64,000 nt of DNA, taken from the NCBI GenBank assembly GCA_019915015.1, contig JAHBBC010000019.1:930001-994000 (forward strand), in the 5' to 3' direction. The notes beneath the pieces were generated by a model. That model was not told where the DNA came from, ran no database searches, and saw only the letters and a program-made list of their open reading frames with translations. Positions within the stretch are counted from its first letter, which is position 1, and every line of letters begins with the position of its first letter. The translations under genes were made by a program, and so were the position numbers. Origin of the DNA: Auriscalpium vulgare. Its lineage: Eukaryota; Basidiomycota; Agaricomycetes; Russulales; Auriscalpiaceae. Positions 45,672 through 57,398 of this stretch are shown here, piece by piece.

Positions 45672-47016
45672 CACTGACAGAGCGGGGAGAGTACGTGGGG
45701 AAGGATGTCCTCACGTCCCCAAGACACACCGTGGCATATAAGAATAGAAGATGCGTATGGGTTCTCAGGCCAGCCAGGGGCACAAACTGCACCGGGAGAT
45801 AAGTCGGCGCAGGAACGAGCACGCAGCCCATGTGCAGATAGCCACTGGTTACCCAGAAGCACACGAACGGGGCATATTTTTAGCCTGAATGACAGGTGAT
45901 ACTGTACACCGGGCAGCACCAAGTTCTAGCGAGCCTGGCCAGAACGTTGCGAGGCCGGTGAGGATAAGCGAGGATGCCGGGTCTTGCGTCGATAGAAGGC
46001 GACGGAGGGATACAGTACGCCGTTTTCCTATGAAGCTGTGTCGAGCGATTGCCGAGTAAATTACACAGGGTGGATGAGCGTCGACCTCCGTCAAGGCCAT
46101 GCCTTATCGCCATCAACGCGCGTGGTGATAGTGGCGTGGTACACCCTGGTACACCAGCACCGAGCAAGAGAAGCACTGGAAGCATGCAAGCATCGATATT
46201 CTCCTTCCGAGTCGGTGCCTTTGACCCCGACGTGCTCCAAGGTCAGCCAGAACATAACGCCAGTGACGTGCGGAGCAGTTTAGTTCCGTGAGGAGCATGC
46301 GTGCGCGAAGAATTTACTGGGAACGTTGAGAAGATTCCGGGGAGAAATGAAGCGAATCTGCATGAGCGATCGCCAGCATATAAAAATCACCCATCTCGAG
46401 CTCTCTTCAGCACTGGTTAAAGCTAGTCTCCGTTTCCGACCTTGGGCGGAAGACCGTGTCGGTCACGATAACATGAACCTAAACACCTCAACAGGGGCGA
46501 GGCAGGAGTGAACGCGAAAAGGCAGGTGCAGGCAGGCAGTCGTAGCGGTACCCCATGGCCCATCTAGGTCAAAGGTCTGTTGACCATGTAGTGTGACACG
46601 CGAAGCCTGATAGGATGCCGCCAAAGCTGTGCGCCATGAGTGGCCAGAGCATGTGGACGTCTGGAGATGAGATTTATGCGTTGATCTCGGAGAGCCTGCG
46701 ACTTCTGCTGGCGGCAGCCGGCGAAGGCGGTCTCCGGCCCGTCGTCAGCCACGGATCTGCTCGAGCAACGATCGAGTTATAAAATTGCTCGAAGTTATTC
46801 TGACTTTTCCTGCACTACTTGCAGCTGTACTTGTGTAGTACTACAATTTTAGCGCTCTGTTGCCGCGACACCCGTCACTGACCGCCCAGCTTGCGCCCAG
46901 CCATGTGAACAATTCTGCGATTGTGGGAGGCTGACACGGGTATCCAACGGCACTCGAAGCCAGTCATGCCGTGATCACTTGAGCCTCAGATACTGACCAC
47001 GACGGCGACCACAGCG
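45672..47016. other. Divergent intergenic region, no gene identified
   Basis: Shared upstream region of the OPT gene (minus) and the alpha/beta hydrolase gene (plus). Frames here are short and unspliced. Nothing recognised. Confidence 0.5.
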
Positions 47017-48165
47017 ATGGCCGTTTCCGTGAAGAAACAGACGTTCAACGTCGGCGGCCTAGAAGTACATGTGCACTTGAAGGCCGATCTACTCTCCAGC
47101 AAGGCGGAGGGGCCAGTCGCGGCCCTTATCGCACTTCATGGGAGAACGGGATCTTGTCGTGACTTTGATGAAACGGCTCAGGCGATGTTCAAGTGGGCTG
47201 ACGAGGCTGCATCGTCGGGGAATAATCATCGGGACTTTATCTTCGTGACATTCGTGAGTTGAACTTTATGTATATTGGGAGGGATGGGAACAATACGGCC
47301 CTGACGTCGTTATCTAGGACCAGCGCAACCACGGTGCCCGCACGGTGGACGCTTTTGCCAACGGGGGATGGGACAAAGAGCCGGAGAAGCACAATCAACG
47401 CCACGCGTAAGTTGGTCGTTGATTAGTGCAATATCATCCGCTTATTCAATTCTTCGACGGCATAGATTGGACATGTACGCGATCCAGAGTAAGTGACCAC
47501 AGTCGCCGGCCTCCACGAGCCTCCACACCAAGCTCACGCCTGCGCGGACCTATAGCCGGGACCGCGCGGGACGTTTCCTTCGTGATCGACTACCTCCCCG
47601 CGTACGTCTTCCCCAACGACGAGCGCACCATCTCGGAGTGGGCGGTCGCCGGTGTCAGCCTCGGTGGGCACGCGGCCTGGCTTACGCTTCGCAACGGTAA
47701 GCACACCCGCCCTCGACGGATCAGACACCGCTCGGATACATACGCAGCACTGAGGCCGTCGTCTGCATTGCAGAGCCGCGTGTGCGCATCGGCATCCCCA
47801 TCATCGGGTGCCCGGACTATCTTACGTTGATAGACCTCCGCGCCGACAAGCACGGCATTCCTCTCGCCCCGCCATACATGCCTGAGTCGCTCCGCACCAT
47901 CGTGCACCGCGACGACCCCGCGTCGGCGGGGTTCCGCTCGACGAAGCCTGGGGAGAACCCGTTCTTGGGAAAGAGGATTCTGGTGCTGTCGGGGGAGGCG
48001 GATACGCTGGTCCCGTGGGTCGCATCCAGCGACTTTGTGGAGGGGCTGGAGGTGGGAGAGGGGAGGAAGAAGGTGCTCCTTTTGAATGGGGTGAGGCACG
48101 AGTATACGCCGGAGATGATACGCGAGCTGTTCGAATTCTTCTGGGAGGAGTCGTTGGCTGTGTGA
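47017..48165 (+). CDS. Alpha/beta hydrolase
   Basis: Five exons (47017-47253, 47318-47406, 47466-47488, 47556-47696, 47774-48165) sum to 293 residues. The fold is evident from ALIALHGRTGS near residue 40 (oxyanion strand and loop), DQRNHG, and the nucleophile elbow GVSLGG. An acidic residue after a strand (VLSGEADTLVPW) and a late His (NGVRHEYT) complete a Ser-Asp-His triad. There is no signal peptide, so it is probably cytosolic. Substrate unknown: esterase, lipase-like or carboxylesterase activity are all possible. It converges with the Alba-domain gene, stops 40 bp apart. Confidence 0.82.
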
Positions 48166-48205
48166 AGCGAATTTGTAGGTTGATGGCGAGTGTAGTGTAC
48201 CTGTA

Positions 48206-49036
48206 TCAATGAGCCATCGCTTCTGGGGGTTCCGCCTCATTCTCAACGAGCACGTCGGTGGCGTTGTTGGCCCCTTCCCGCTTAAGATGTTTCTTGACTC
48301 GTCCCTTTGCTGACTTTGACATCTTGCGCTTCAGAGGTCGCTGTGGTCTATGAAACCCATTAGGCTTTTATGAGAATAGGCGATTTCTGGGGTCAACAGG
48401 AGAGCTTACGTTGCGCCACTGGCATCTAAGCCGGGCAGTTCCTGCCGACAGAGTGTCACCTTCATATATGGTGACTTCTTCACAGTTACACTGGCAAAGT
48501 CATAGCACGGTCAGAACCGCCTCCGGGAAAGAATGGCAGAGTTCTTACTGTTTTCCGTTAAGCAATTCCTCAAGAGGACGCGCTCCGTCGTCCGCTGTCT
48601 CCCCAGCTTCTGCGTGATCTTCCAGGCACCCCAGTTCGTTGTACTGATAAAGTCCCAAGAGCTCCTTGGATTTCTTTGCGTCCAACGTCTTGAGATACTC
48701 TCGCTTGATGATTTCCACAACGGAGATAAGGCGGGGAATCGTGGTGGTTGACACGGCCATGCCGCGCTTGCAACTTTGATCTGCTGGCTCGTCTACCGAG
48801 CCAACCACTTCCATAGTCTCTTCAGTGTGTGTCCCTTCATTCTTAGGTTTGAATGGGAGAGTGTGCAACACGAGTGCTGTCTTTTCGTTGGCCTAGGTCA
48901 AGCGTTAGTTTGCTCCTGCTTCATAGAGCAACCGACGCACCTCAAAGAACTGCAGCGCAAAGTCAACCCAGACTTGGATTTTACCGCCTGCGGTGATGCG
49001 CATACGATGGGTATCCGGGTCGTGCTCGTCGTTCAT
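48206..49036 (-). CDS. Alba-domain nucleic-acid-binding protein
   Basis: Four exons (48941-49036, 48549-48892, 48410-48490, 48206-48347) sum to 220 residues. The N terminus has the Alba signature RMRITAGGKIQVWVDFALQFFE, and the second half of the domain is IPRLISVVEIIKREYLK. Between them is a longer loop than usual (FKPKNEGTHTEETMEVVGSVDEPADQ in two parts). The C-terminal tail is basic (KRKMSKSAKGRVKKHLKR), then acidic. Alba-like eukaryotic proteins include the RNase P/MRP subunits Pop6/Pop7 (Rpp25/Rpp20), so an RNase P/MRP role is possible but not shown. The start is the ATG giving the shortest leader before the domain. Confidence 0.8.
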
Positions 49037-49361
49037 GTTTGTGGAAGAAACGCACGTGTTGAACACGACTCGGTGGCAAACGCGCGACGCGACCGATGAC
49101 TAAGCTAGGCAACAGAGGACAACAACGGCCGGAGCTAGCCGAGCCAACGAGCGGCCATTGAGCAAGACTTCTACTCGCCGTCTTGAACGCTCCGCCCGAA
49201 TCTCCTTCCCCGCTCTCCTCGCTCTCGTATCACCCAACTGCACCTGAGTACTTGCGTTTTCTTCCTTGCTTGCTGGCAGCGACGCACATCATCCAGCGGA
49301 CGCTCAGGCCTCGTCCCTGTCCGAATTGGTATCAAAATCTAACTAAAGCAGCTGCGCCTCG

Positions 49362-52300
49362 ATGCCCCGACGCTCTGCTCAAGCCGCCCTCGCCACTCCC
49401 GCCGCCTCCACCCCCCGCCGAGATGCATCTGCACCTCTTCCCTCTGACGACCCCTTCCACCCCGAGCTCACCCTGCTCCGACGACATTGGAAGTGGGCCG
49501 CCTTCAGCCAGTTCTTCTACACCTTTTCCGTCCTCTTCGCGATGCCCGACGTGTCTATAACCGTACGTCGTGTCTCTTCGCGTCGTCGCGTCCTTCCGCC
49601 CTCTCATGCCCCAGTGGCGTCCTCCACGTACCGTATGACGCGTTCTCACCCCCTTGTTCTTCTTGCAGGACATCGAGGACGACCTCACGCGTTCCACCTC
49701 CCTCGTACTTCCTCGCGTCATGCTTCGCCTGCTGCTGGCCTGCACCCAGGATCGAAAGCTAACGTGAGTGGCTCATCCCCGTTCATCGATCTGCACACCT
49801 CATCCCGTATCCAATTAGCTTGGGCAACTGGCAGACCGTCCTACGCAAGCAGTACTGGAAGCGAAATCCCGACCTCAACCCTATCGGGCCAGAGCCCGTC
49901 GTTCAGCTGCCCACCCCCTCGCCCGAGTCCGAGTCCGACGGCGAGCACGATGACGAGCCCAAACCGGAGCCCGGAGCCCCACCCGCAGACGCGCCTCACG
50001 ACGGTCCGTCCCGTCGAAACACCCCCAGCGCGGCTGCAGAAAGCAGCTTCACCGTGTCTCGCGCACAGACCGTCCAACGGGAGGCGAAGGCGGCAACAGT
50101 AGAGCCCGTGCCCCAGAGCAGCGAAGAAAGCCGGAATTGGCTCCAGCTCGGGATGCTCGAAAAGCTGGACTCGCTCCATCTGCTCACCGAGTGGCAGTTC
50201 CACAACGTGCACCGCTTTCGCACAACCGTTAAGTCGGATGATGAGACGGCAACTTGGGTGAGTATCGTATCGTGGCATTAGTGTGAGCACCTCCTTACCC
50301 TGGTTCCTCTCACAGCGCATCGAACCCATCGGTTACGATGCGAAGACCAACGCTTATTGGTTGATCGGTCGTACGTCTATCGTGTTCTTTCCTTCTCTTT
50401 ATTGACCCGGGTCTTCGTTGCAGCGGACCGCCTCTGGATCCAGCGTGCCGCACCGAAGCCTCCAAGAAACCACAAGCGCAAACGACCTGCTACAAAACCC
50501 GCCCCCAAGTCCAAACGCGCCAAGGTGGTCGATTCTGACGACGCCGCTGAGGCTACTCCCACCTCCAAGAAGCGCAAGGTTGCCCCTGCCGCACCCAAGC
50601 AACCTCCCGCTACACCGCCGCGCACAACGCGTGGTCGCCGTCAGCCCCTGCCCGCAGAGGAGACTCCGACGTCTGGCCGCGGCCCGCGCGCCGCGAAGCT
50701 GCAGGCGAACAAGAAGCTCGATGCGCAAGCCAAGGAGCTCGCCGAACTTCAACGCCAAGCCACGCTGGAGAATAGGCGTCCCGGCAGGTGGGCTGCCGCG
50801 GAGTCGCCCTCGCCGCGCAAAATCACCGGGACACGAGCGAGTGCCCGCCTCCGTGGCATGCCGCAGGAAGATGTCTGGCAGGATATCCCTGAAGAATGGT
50901 TGGATGACGGCGAGGACAAGATGGAGGCGGAAGCCAGCGGTTCTGGGAACCACAACGGCGAGAAGGACGAGGATGTGCTGCCAAAGACGGGCCTGGAGAG
51001 CGACGATGACGCCTTCAGCGCGCTGACGGAACTGAGCGACGACTCGCCGCCTGCTACTACAGTGGAGCTGCCGAAAGAGCAAGCCAGCAAGGGTAAGACG
51101 ACGCGGAAGTCCACGCGAGCGAAAGGCCGGTTAGCTCCCGTGAATCAGGAGTCGGCATCTTTGGATGCGGAACCCGAGGACGTGGACCTGCAGGAGGAGG
51201 CCGAGCAGGATTGGCGGCCCCCAGAAGATTTCGTCGAGTGGGAAACGGTGCGTTTGATTCAGGCCACCTATCACGTTCAACCTAATCACCCACTAATAGA
51301 TATGTGTCACCTTATACGAATGGGAGCATATATGCGAGCGCTTCGAGGGTGCGACGCACTTTGCTGAGAAAGCCCTGTATAAGTTGTTGTCCAACTACAT
51401 CGTTCCCGAGATTGTCAACGAGCTGCGGGTGAGTAAACTCAATTCATATAACCCGACACAGGCCCTCACAGTCGTCCAGGATATTGATCGCAAGCGCCGT
51501 TTGGAAGAGGCGGTAATTCAGCGCAAGCGGTCGTCCCGAATCGCCGTGAAGGAGAGCGAGAAAGAGGCAGTGCGCCAGGCAGCGGTGCTGAAGGCCGAGG
51601 AATCCGAGAAACAGGGACGTGCGCGCAGACTGGAGGCGCGTCTGAAGAGGGAAGAGGATGAGCGGCAGAACCGTGAGACTGCGCGCGAAAAGCGGAGGAT
51701 GGAGCGTGAGGAGAGGGAAGAGCGGATACGGCAGAAGCGAGAGAGGGACGAAAAGTAAGTGGCTGTTCTGGCCGATATTTGAGGTTAACTGATGGCATTG
51801 TAGTCTTTCATCGAAGGCCGACCCACCGATTGATGTGGTCGGGGATGACAAACCGTCTATTAAGGCGCATACATCCCGTCCAACTCGCAAGGCTGCGACC
51901 AAAGCTGGCAAGGCGAGTAGCTCGACGAGTGGGTCGCGAACCCCCGCCGGCGAGGACTGGATTCTGGACTGCGAAATCTGCCACCGAACAGGCATTAACG
52001 TGGTATGTCCTTAACCCACACATCAGACCCTCGCATGCTGAGTTCAGTTGTTGCAGACGGACTCCGCTCCTCTACTTTGCTGCGGCAAGTGTTCGAAGTG
52101 GCAGCATATAGCATGTCACGACTACGCCGATCGCTCTGCGGGCCGCCCAAAGCGGAATTGGGACGTCGAGGAGTTCATTTGTCGCAATTGTCAACTCGCC
52201 GAGCGCAGTGCCGTTCCGAGCGGCTCAATGCCCTATGCCACACGACCCGCCTATCCTTCGTACCCGCAACACAATATCTCAGGCCTGACACCGTACGGTG

Positions 52301-52946
52301 CTGTACCGCCGCCAGCGCCGGATCCCCGCTACGCTTCGCCAGCAGGGGCGCAGCCGCGGCAGTCGCTCGGCCTCACGTTTTCTCATTATCAGCCCCAGCA
52401 ACGAGGATTTTCTACTACGCATACATCCCAGGCGCATGCCGTCGCCGCGGCGCAGTACGCACCGCCGCCTAATTACGGACCCGACGCAATGAAGTCCGCG
52501 ACTCAATACCCAGCACATATGCGCGCCAGCGATCAAGTCTCTCCGCCCCAGGTCCGCTGTCCTTGACTGTATTTTCGTTGGTCTATGCTGACCGCGTTCT
52601 GCAGTACGTGCCTCGGGGATATGCGACCAACGGCATCCGATGGTCACACTCTCCGGCCCCTGCCCCGCCGCAACCAACGGTGGCGCCAGGCGGCTCGAGC
52701 TGGCCCGCCCCGCCGGTCAACGGCTACATGCAGTACAGCGCGAGCGCCGAGCGCTCGTCTGCGGGGCCGCCGACGTACCCGCCTGTCAACGGGCCCGGCG
52801 GCGCTCCGCCACCTGGAGACCCGTACTGGCAGAGACCACCGCACGCATACGCCCCCGCGCCTGCCCTCCCATCCATTAGTAACCAATTTCCCCCAGAGCA
52901 ATATCATTATTCCATCAACGCCCCGCCCCAGCATAGAGCACCGTAA
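49362..52946 (+). CDS. DDT-WHIM-PHD chromatin-remodelling factor subunit
   Basis: Ten exons sum to 1023 residues. Near residues 30-110 is a DDT-like helical domain (HWKWAAFSQFFYTFS, DIEDDLTRSTSLVLPRVM, SLGNWQTVLRKQYW). A WHIM-like motif follows (RIEPIGYDAKTNAYWLIG then DRLWIQR). The middle is a long disordered region with many Lys/Arg-rich nuclear-localisation-like clusters (KKRKVAP, KRKRP) and acidic patches. A Lys/Glu/Arg coiled coil (EESEKQGRARRLEARLKR) precedes a PHD finger (CEIC...CCGKC...HIACH...CRNC). The tail is Pro/Tyr/Gln-rich. DDT plus WHIM is characteristic of ISWI-partner proteins, and a PHD finger suggests an RSF1/BAZ-like reader subunit. Complex membership is inference. Confidence 0.82.
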
Positions 52947-53311
52947 TTCACTTGCGTGGGCCGTACATATAGTGTCTTTGCACGTTCGTACTTCGTAACT
53001 TTGGCTTGTCAACTCGGTACAGTTTGTGTATACAGTCTTGTCTTTAATGTTGTCTGTACCATTGTGTGTGGACTGGAGCATGCGCGGCGTTGACAGCCAT
53101 TGATTAGATGCGAAGTGAGTGGGGGGATACACTAGAGCTACAGGACAAAGGGAAAGAAGATTGAGACTGTCCCAATAAACAGAGATTGCTACCGGATGTG
53201 CTCGTACATCTTGAATTTGGTGTCGACGAAGGGGAAGGGATCGCCCCAAGCGGCTTGGTCTCTGTCGGAGGCATCAGAGATGCCATACACTGCGGCCGCA
53301 TGCAAGTCCAC
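52947..53311. other. Convergent 3' intergenic region
   Basis: Between the PHD gene and APC10. No gene seen. Confidence 0.5.
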
Positions 53312-54116
53312 TCACTCTATGGGGCCGAGCACACGCATGCCGCGGACGTGTGTGTCCTTCCCATTCATATGATTCGCTATAATAATGACTTGGAGGATAT
53401 ATGCGTGTATGGGTTTGCTGCGGTGTCAATTAGATTAAGTAGCGCGATGATGTCCGCTGAAGAACAAAGGGTAGGTACGCACAAGCCTTCACCGTCCTCC
53501 CCAGGCTCTGCAGATACGTCGAACGTGATCCACCCATCGGGCTTCTCGAGTGTCACGGCGCGCACCTCCTGCAGGTCGCCCGGGCCCGTGCCCGCGCGCA
53601 CGGAGAGTGCGGCGGGCGTGTACGAGTCGTCGAGCGGGAAACTCAGAAACAGGCTGAGTTTCTGCGCCAGCAGCGTCAGCGCACGAGCCTGCAGATGCAG
53701 ATGGGAGAAGGAGGCGCACTTGTATGGCCATTTTCCGGGGAACTCAATCGTCACAAAGTGTGGTTGCGGGCCATCAGAACTGCACCGTCGGGGTCGCATT
53801 AGGACGCGTGGAAGAACACGGCATGGGTACGCACTGCCAGAACGTCTCCGGGTCCTCATCCTGCAAGCACTCCGGGCCAAAGCCAAATTTGAACGAGGAT
53901 ACGGACCACTTGGCGACAGACCCGATGTCAGGCCACGGAAGGACGGGTGGCTTCCTCCCTGCGTCGCGGCATTGCGAGGTAAATCTATGCTTCGGAAGAC
54001 GGCCGGACGCGTCGCGCACCTTGGTGGACTATGAAGATGCCTTCGCCGATGGAGGCGGGGACGACGATGGCAGAGTTCCCTGGTTGTGGGCCGGCGCTGG
54101 TGACCGCACTGGCCAT
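53312..54116 (-). CDS. APC10: Anaphase-promoting complex subunit 10 (DOC domain), one-base frameshift
   Basis: Substrate-recognition subunit of the APC/C ubiquitin ligase. Exons are 54020-54116, 53835-53958, 53720-53779, 53483-53661 and 53312-53417. DOC-domain landmarks are WPDIGSVAKWSVSSFKFGFG, ECLQDEDPETFWHSDGPQPH, KLSLFLSFPLDDSYTPAALS, SVRAGTGPGDLQEVRAVTL, KPIHAYILQVIIIANHMNGK and HVRGMRVLGPIE. Total exon length is 566 nt, one short of 189 codons. The missing base maps to a run of four C on the coding strand (53737-53740): the text reads FPG KWPY, whereas one more C gives FPRKMAIQKL, which joins the next exon in frame. The 188-residue restored length is normal, so I suspect a sequencing error. 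Confidence 0.88.
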
Positions 54117-54311
54117 GGCGCGTGCTGCCAGGCCGCAGCGCGCGCGCCTCTCTCAGTCCTTCGACTCCGACGCGTTGCGCGTCCTAACCGTCAACTCGAA
54201 CAAAACCATTGAACTATCGGTCGAACAGATTGGAACTTGTACGAGAATCTGTGCGTAGCACAATAGTTCCCCATGTCCGATGCCAAGTTCCTGATCATTT
54301 GCGACAGAAGC

Positions 54312-55820
54312 ATGTCTGCAGACACTCTCCCTCTCGATGACTACCGGAGGTACGGGAGGCAAATGATTTTGGATGGATTCGGTCTACCAGGTACGTCCAA
54401 TGTAAGGTGGCACAGTGTGCTGTATAAATCACCATTTTCCAGGTCAATTGAAACTGCAGAGCGCTTCGGTGGCCGTCGTCGGTGCCGGCGGTCTCGGCTG
54501 TCCCGCTCTACAGTACCTCGCGGCGGCTGGAGTCGGTGAGTGGTCCGGCAACTCTTTCGATCGCAAGAACAAACGCTTTTCAGGTCGCATAGGCATTATC
54601 GACCACGACATCGTCGAGCTGTCCAACCTCCAGCGCCAGATTCTGCACCACGAAGCACGGCTCGGCTTCCCAAAGGCTGAGTCCGCCGCACGCTCGCTGA
54701 AAGAGTTTCGTCGGTGCCCACCCGCACCGCCGAGCCGCCCATCTCACCCTCTCCGCATAGAATCAACTCGCGATTGCGCATCGACGCGATAGCCGAGGCG
54801 CTGACCCCGGCAAACGCGCTCGCGCTCCTGCAGCCGTACGATGTCCTCCTCGACTGCACGGACAACGCGCCCACGCGCTATCTCCTGTCAGACACGGCGG
54901 TGCAGCTGGGCCGCCCGCTCGTCAGCGGCGCGGCGCAGAAGTACGAGGGCCAGCTATGCACGTACAACCTCGGGGAGGATGGGCCCTGCTATCGGTGTCT
55001 GTTCCCCAAGCCGCCAGCGGTCGAGACGACTGGGACGTGCGAGGAGACAGGCATCCTGGGTGCGGTGACCGGCGTCATTGGGAATCTGCAGGCTTTGGAG
55101 GCGATCAAAATTTTGACGGGGCTGCATGGTGCGTCGGTACACCTGTGTGCTGAGGCGCGTCTGAGATCCATACAGACGGCAAGCCGACGTTGCTGATTTA
55201 CTCGGCGCTAGCAATGCCCCCGTTCCGGAGCATCAAGCTGAGGACACGGAAGAGGACGTGCCCGGCATGCGGGGTGGAAGGCGAGCGCGTCGGGAAGATC
55301 GAAGACATCGACTACGTGCAATTCTGTGGGGGTGCGCGTCCTGACTGGGAGGCGCAAGGCATGGTGCCGGGGACATCTGCCACACGGATACGCGCCCAGG
55401 TGTGTGACAGGCCCACGCATGTATACGCTGCCCATCTTCGATGGCTGATTGCAACGCACCACAGGAGTTGCGGACGGTAATCAACGAAGAGAACACGAAA
55501 GTCATTGACGTCCGTCCAACCATCGAGTTCGGCATCTGCCATCTGCCCAACTCTATCCGTACGCCCGGTTCTAGACGCTCTCGCGCAGTTGCTCAACTCT
55601 GACAGACATGCCTCTCAACGAGCTCGTTGCGCACCCCGATGCGCTCGCCGTTGAGGGAGACGCCGCGGCCTCCGCGACGTACGTCGTTGTTTGCCGCCTG
55701 GGCAACGACTCGCAGCTCGCTGCGGACGCGTTGCGGGGCGCAGGCGTCGCGGCGCGCGATCTCGTCGGGGGATTGCGCGCCTGGGCACGCGACGTTGATC
55801 CCGAGTTCCCCGTGTACTGA
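54312..55820 (+). CDS. UBA4: UBA4/MOCS3: adenylyltransferase and sulfurtransferase
   Basis: Activates the ubiquitin-like protein Urm1 for tRNA thiolation and protein urmylation; the animal homologue also sulfurates the molybdopterin synthase subunit. Seven exons (54312-54390, 54443-54535, 54584-54704, 54761-55128, 55176-55399, 55465-55558, 55606-55820) sum to 397 residues. The ThiF/MoeB-type domain has [15 protein letters not shown], the nucleotide-binding [23 protein letters not shown] and [11 protein letters not shown]. The adenylyl-domain Cys is in GTCEETG, and zinc cysteines are in YRCLF and CPACG. The C-terminal rhodanese domain has its active Cys in [12 protein letters not shown] prefer the ATG at 54312 to 54273 because it sits directly before the conserved start. 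Divergent from APC10. Confidence 0.93.
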
Positions 55821-56101
55821 TGCGCGTGCGAGGCAGGGAGAGGCTATGCACGCCACATCCAAGTCACAGATCACGCCGCTCGGGCCCGCCGGTGAGAAGA
55901 GAAGGAGATGGTATCTGTACAGTTTGACGCATGTACAAGATGGGATGCTCTAAAGATACATGACGCAGATGACATGAAGACATTGATGATGCAAGTAACC
56001 AGCTTCTCAGTGCTTTTGCGAGTGCCAGCGACTACTTCTCTGTTCGACATGGGAAAGGGGAGGGGTTTTGCAATAAGCATGGATGGAGATGCAGACAAGA
56101 T

Positions 56102-57114
56102 CATCACGTACTCCCAAGTTTCAACCACTTGGGGACCTTCTTCTCCCCTGGTGCCGCGGCCGGTTGAGAGGAAGAGCTCGCAAGGGTCCGAGATGAGGAA
56201 GATGCCGATGGCGATGACTTCCCCTTGTCATCATAACTTGGCGGTGGTGGCAGGTCGATGGCCTGTTCCAATACGTTGGCTGCAAGAGGTGCCGGGACGT
56301 TGGAGTCTGCACGGAAAGCGTGGTTAGGGACCTCGGACAGTCGGTTCGAGCCATGGCTACGCACGGTTCAATGCATCATCCTCGAACCGCAGCAGCAGGA
56401 CCGACGACGGAGCCAGTTGCAGCTGGGCGAGCGTCAGATCACGCACAACCGCATCCGAGACCTTCAAGTCTCGCAGGGGTGGGCTCTGCGCTACATGGGG
56501 AGCTCGGTGAGCGCCGCGATCCGCCGGGCGCGGGGAATGCAGCACGTACAGAGGATGAACTTGATCGGCTTGACGTCCTCGCGCAGCGAGCCACGCACAA
56601 ACGCGTACACGACGCGTATCTTGCTGCTCGACGGGAAGACCTTTTCCAGCTGTGTCTGGTCGTTGAAGCGCACACGGATGGTCGTCTGGAGGGATACAGC
56701 GCGTCAGGAGGCGAGCTCAGTCGCTGGGCAAGGAGGGACGCACGTTTGGCCACCGCTCAAGCTTCGCCTTTTCCTTCTGCTCACGCATGACGCGTGTTTG
56801 GAGGGGCGCATTCTGTAGCGCGACTGTGCGCGCGTGGAGGGTCGCTTGTGCCACCTTCAGGTCGGCCGCGGTGGGCTCGAAGTAGTCCTCTGGAAAATCG
56901 CCTGCTGCGATTTGTCACTACCAGGTTGATGGAAAGAGAGTTGGGCGAGCTCACTGGCAGATGGAGGTGGTGCGGATGCCTTGGGAGGCCGGTAGACCTT
57001 GTAATTGTCATCCGTTGGTTGGGTAGCCGCAGACGTTGTGGCCTCCGGCTGCTCTACTGGCTTCTGAGGTTCGGGCAATGCAGGCGTAGAGCCAGAGGAG
57101 GCCGCGGTGCTCAT
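56102..57114 (-). CDS. UBX-domain protein, p97/Cdc48 adaptor candidate
   Basis: Multi-exon gene starting at 57114 (MSTAASSGSTPALP) and ending at 56102. A Pro/Ala-rich N terminus is followed by a charged helix (AADLKVAQATLHART then NAPLQTRVMREQKEKAKLE). The UBX domain reads TTIRVRFNDQTQLEKVF, KIRVVYAFVRGSLRED, KPIKFIL, then after an intron SPPLRDLKVSDAVVRDLTL, AQLQLAPSSVLLLRFEDD. UBX domains dock on the Cdc48/p97 ATPase. The layout (UBX near the C terminus, no UBA seen) resembles fungal Ubx4/TUG-like adaptors, though an N-terminal ubiquitin-like part is not evident. A low-complexity Ser/Pro tail ends KVPKWLKLGST. Confidence 0.82.
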
Positions 57115-57398
57115 CGGTCCAATAATGTAGGGCTGGAGATGCGTTGGTGGACTCACCAAGTGACTGACATTGACAAGCTCCGATGGCTGTTCGGAGGGTA
57201 CGCGTCCTCCATCGCTTACGTGTGCTCGATGTGACGATGTCGCGAACGTTCTAGGTTCTCTCAATGTACATAATGTCTTCGCTACGAAAGAATGTAGTCT
57301 AGTACTCTATGTGCGGTAATACAACTCAAGGACTAATCTAGCTCTGTGTGCGATCTTTCAAGGTGACTTCTATAAGGCTACAAGCTTCTGGGCCACAT

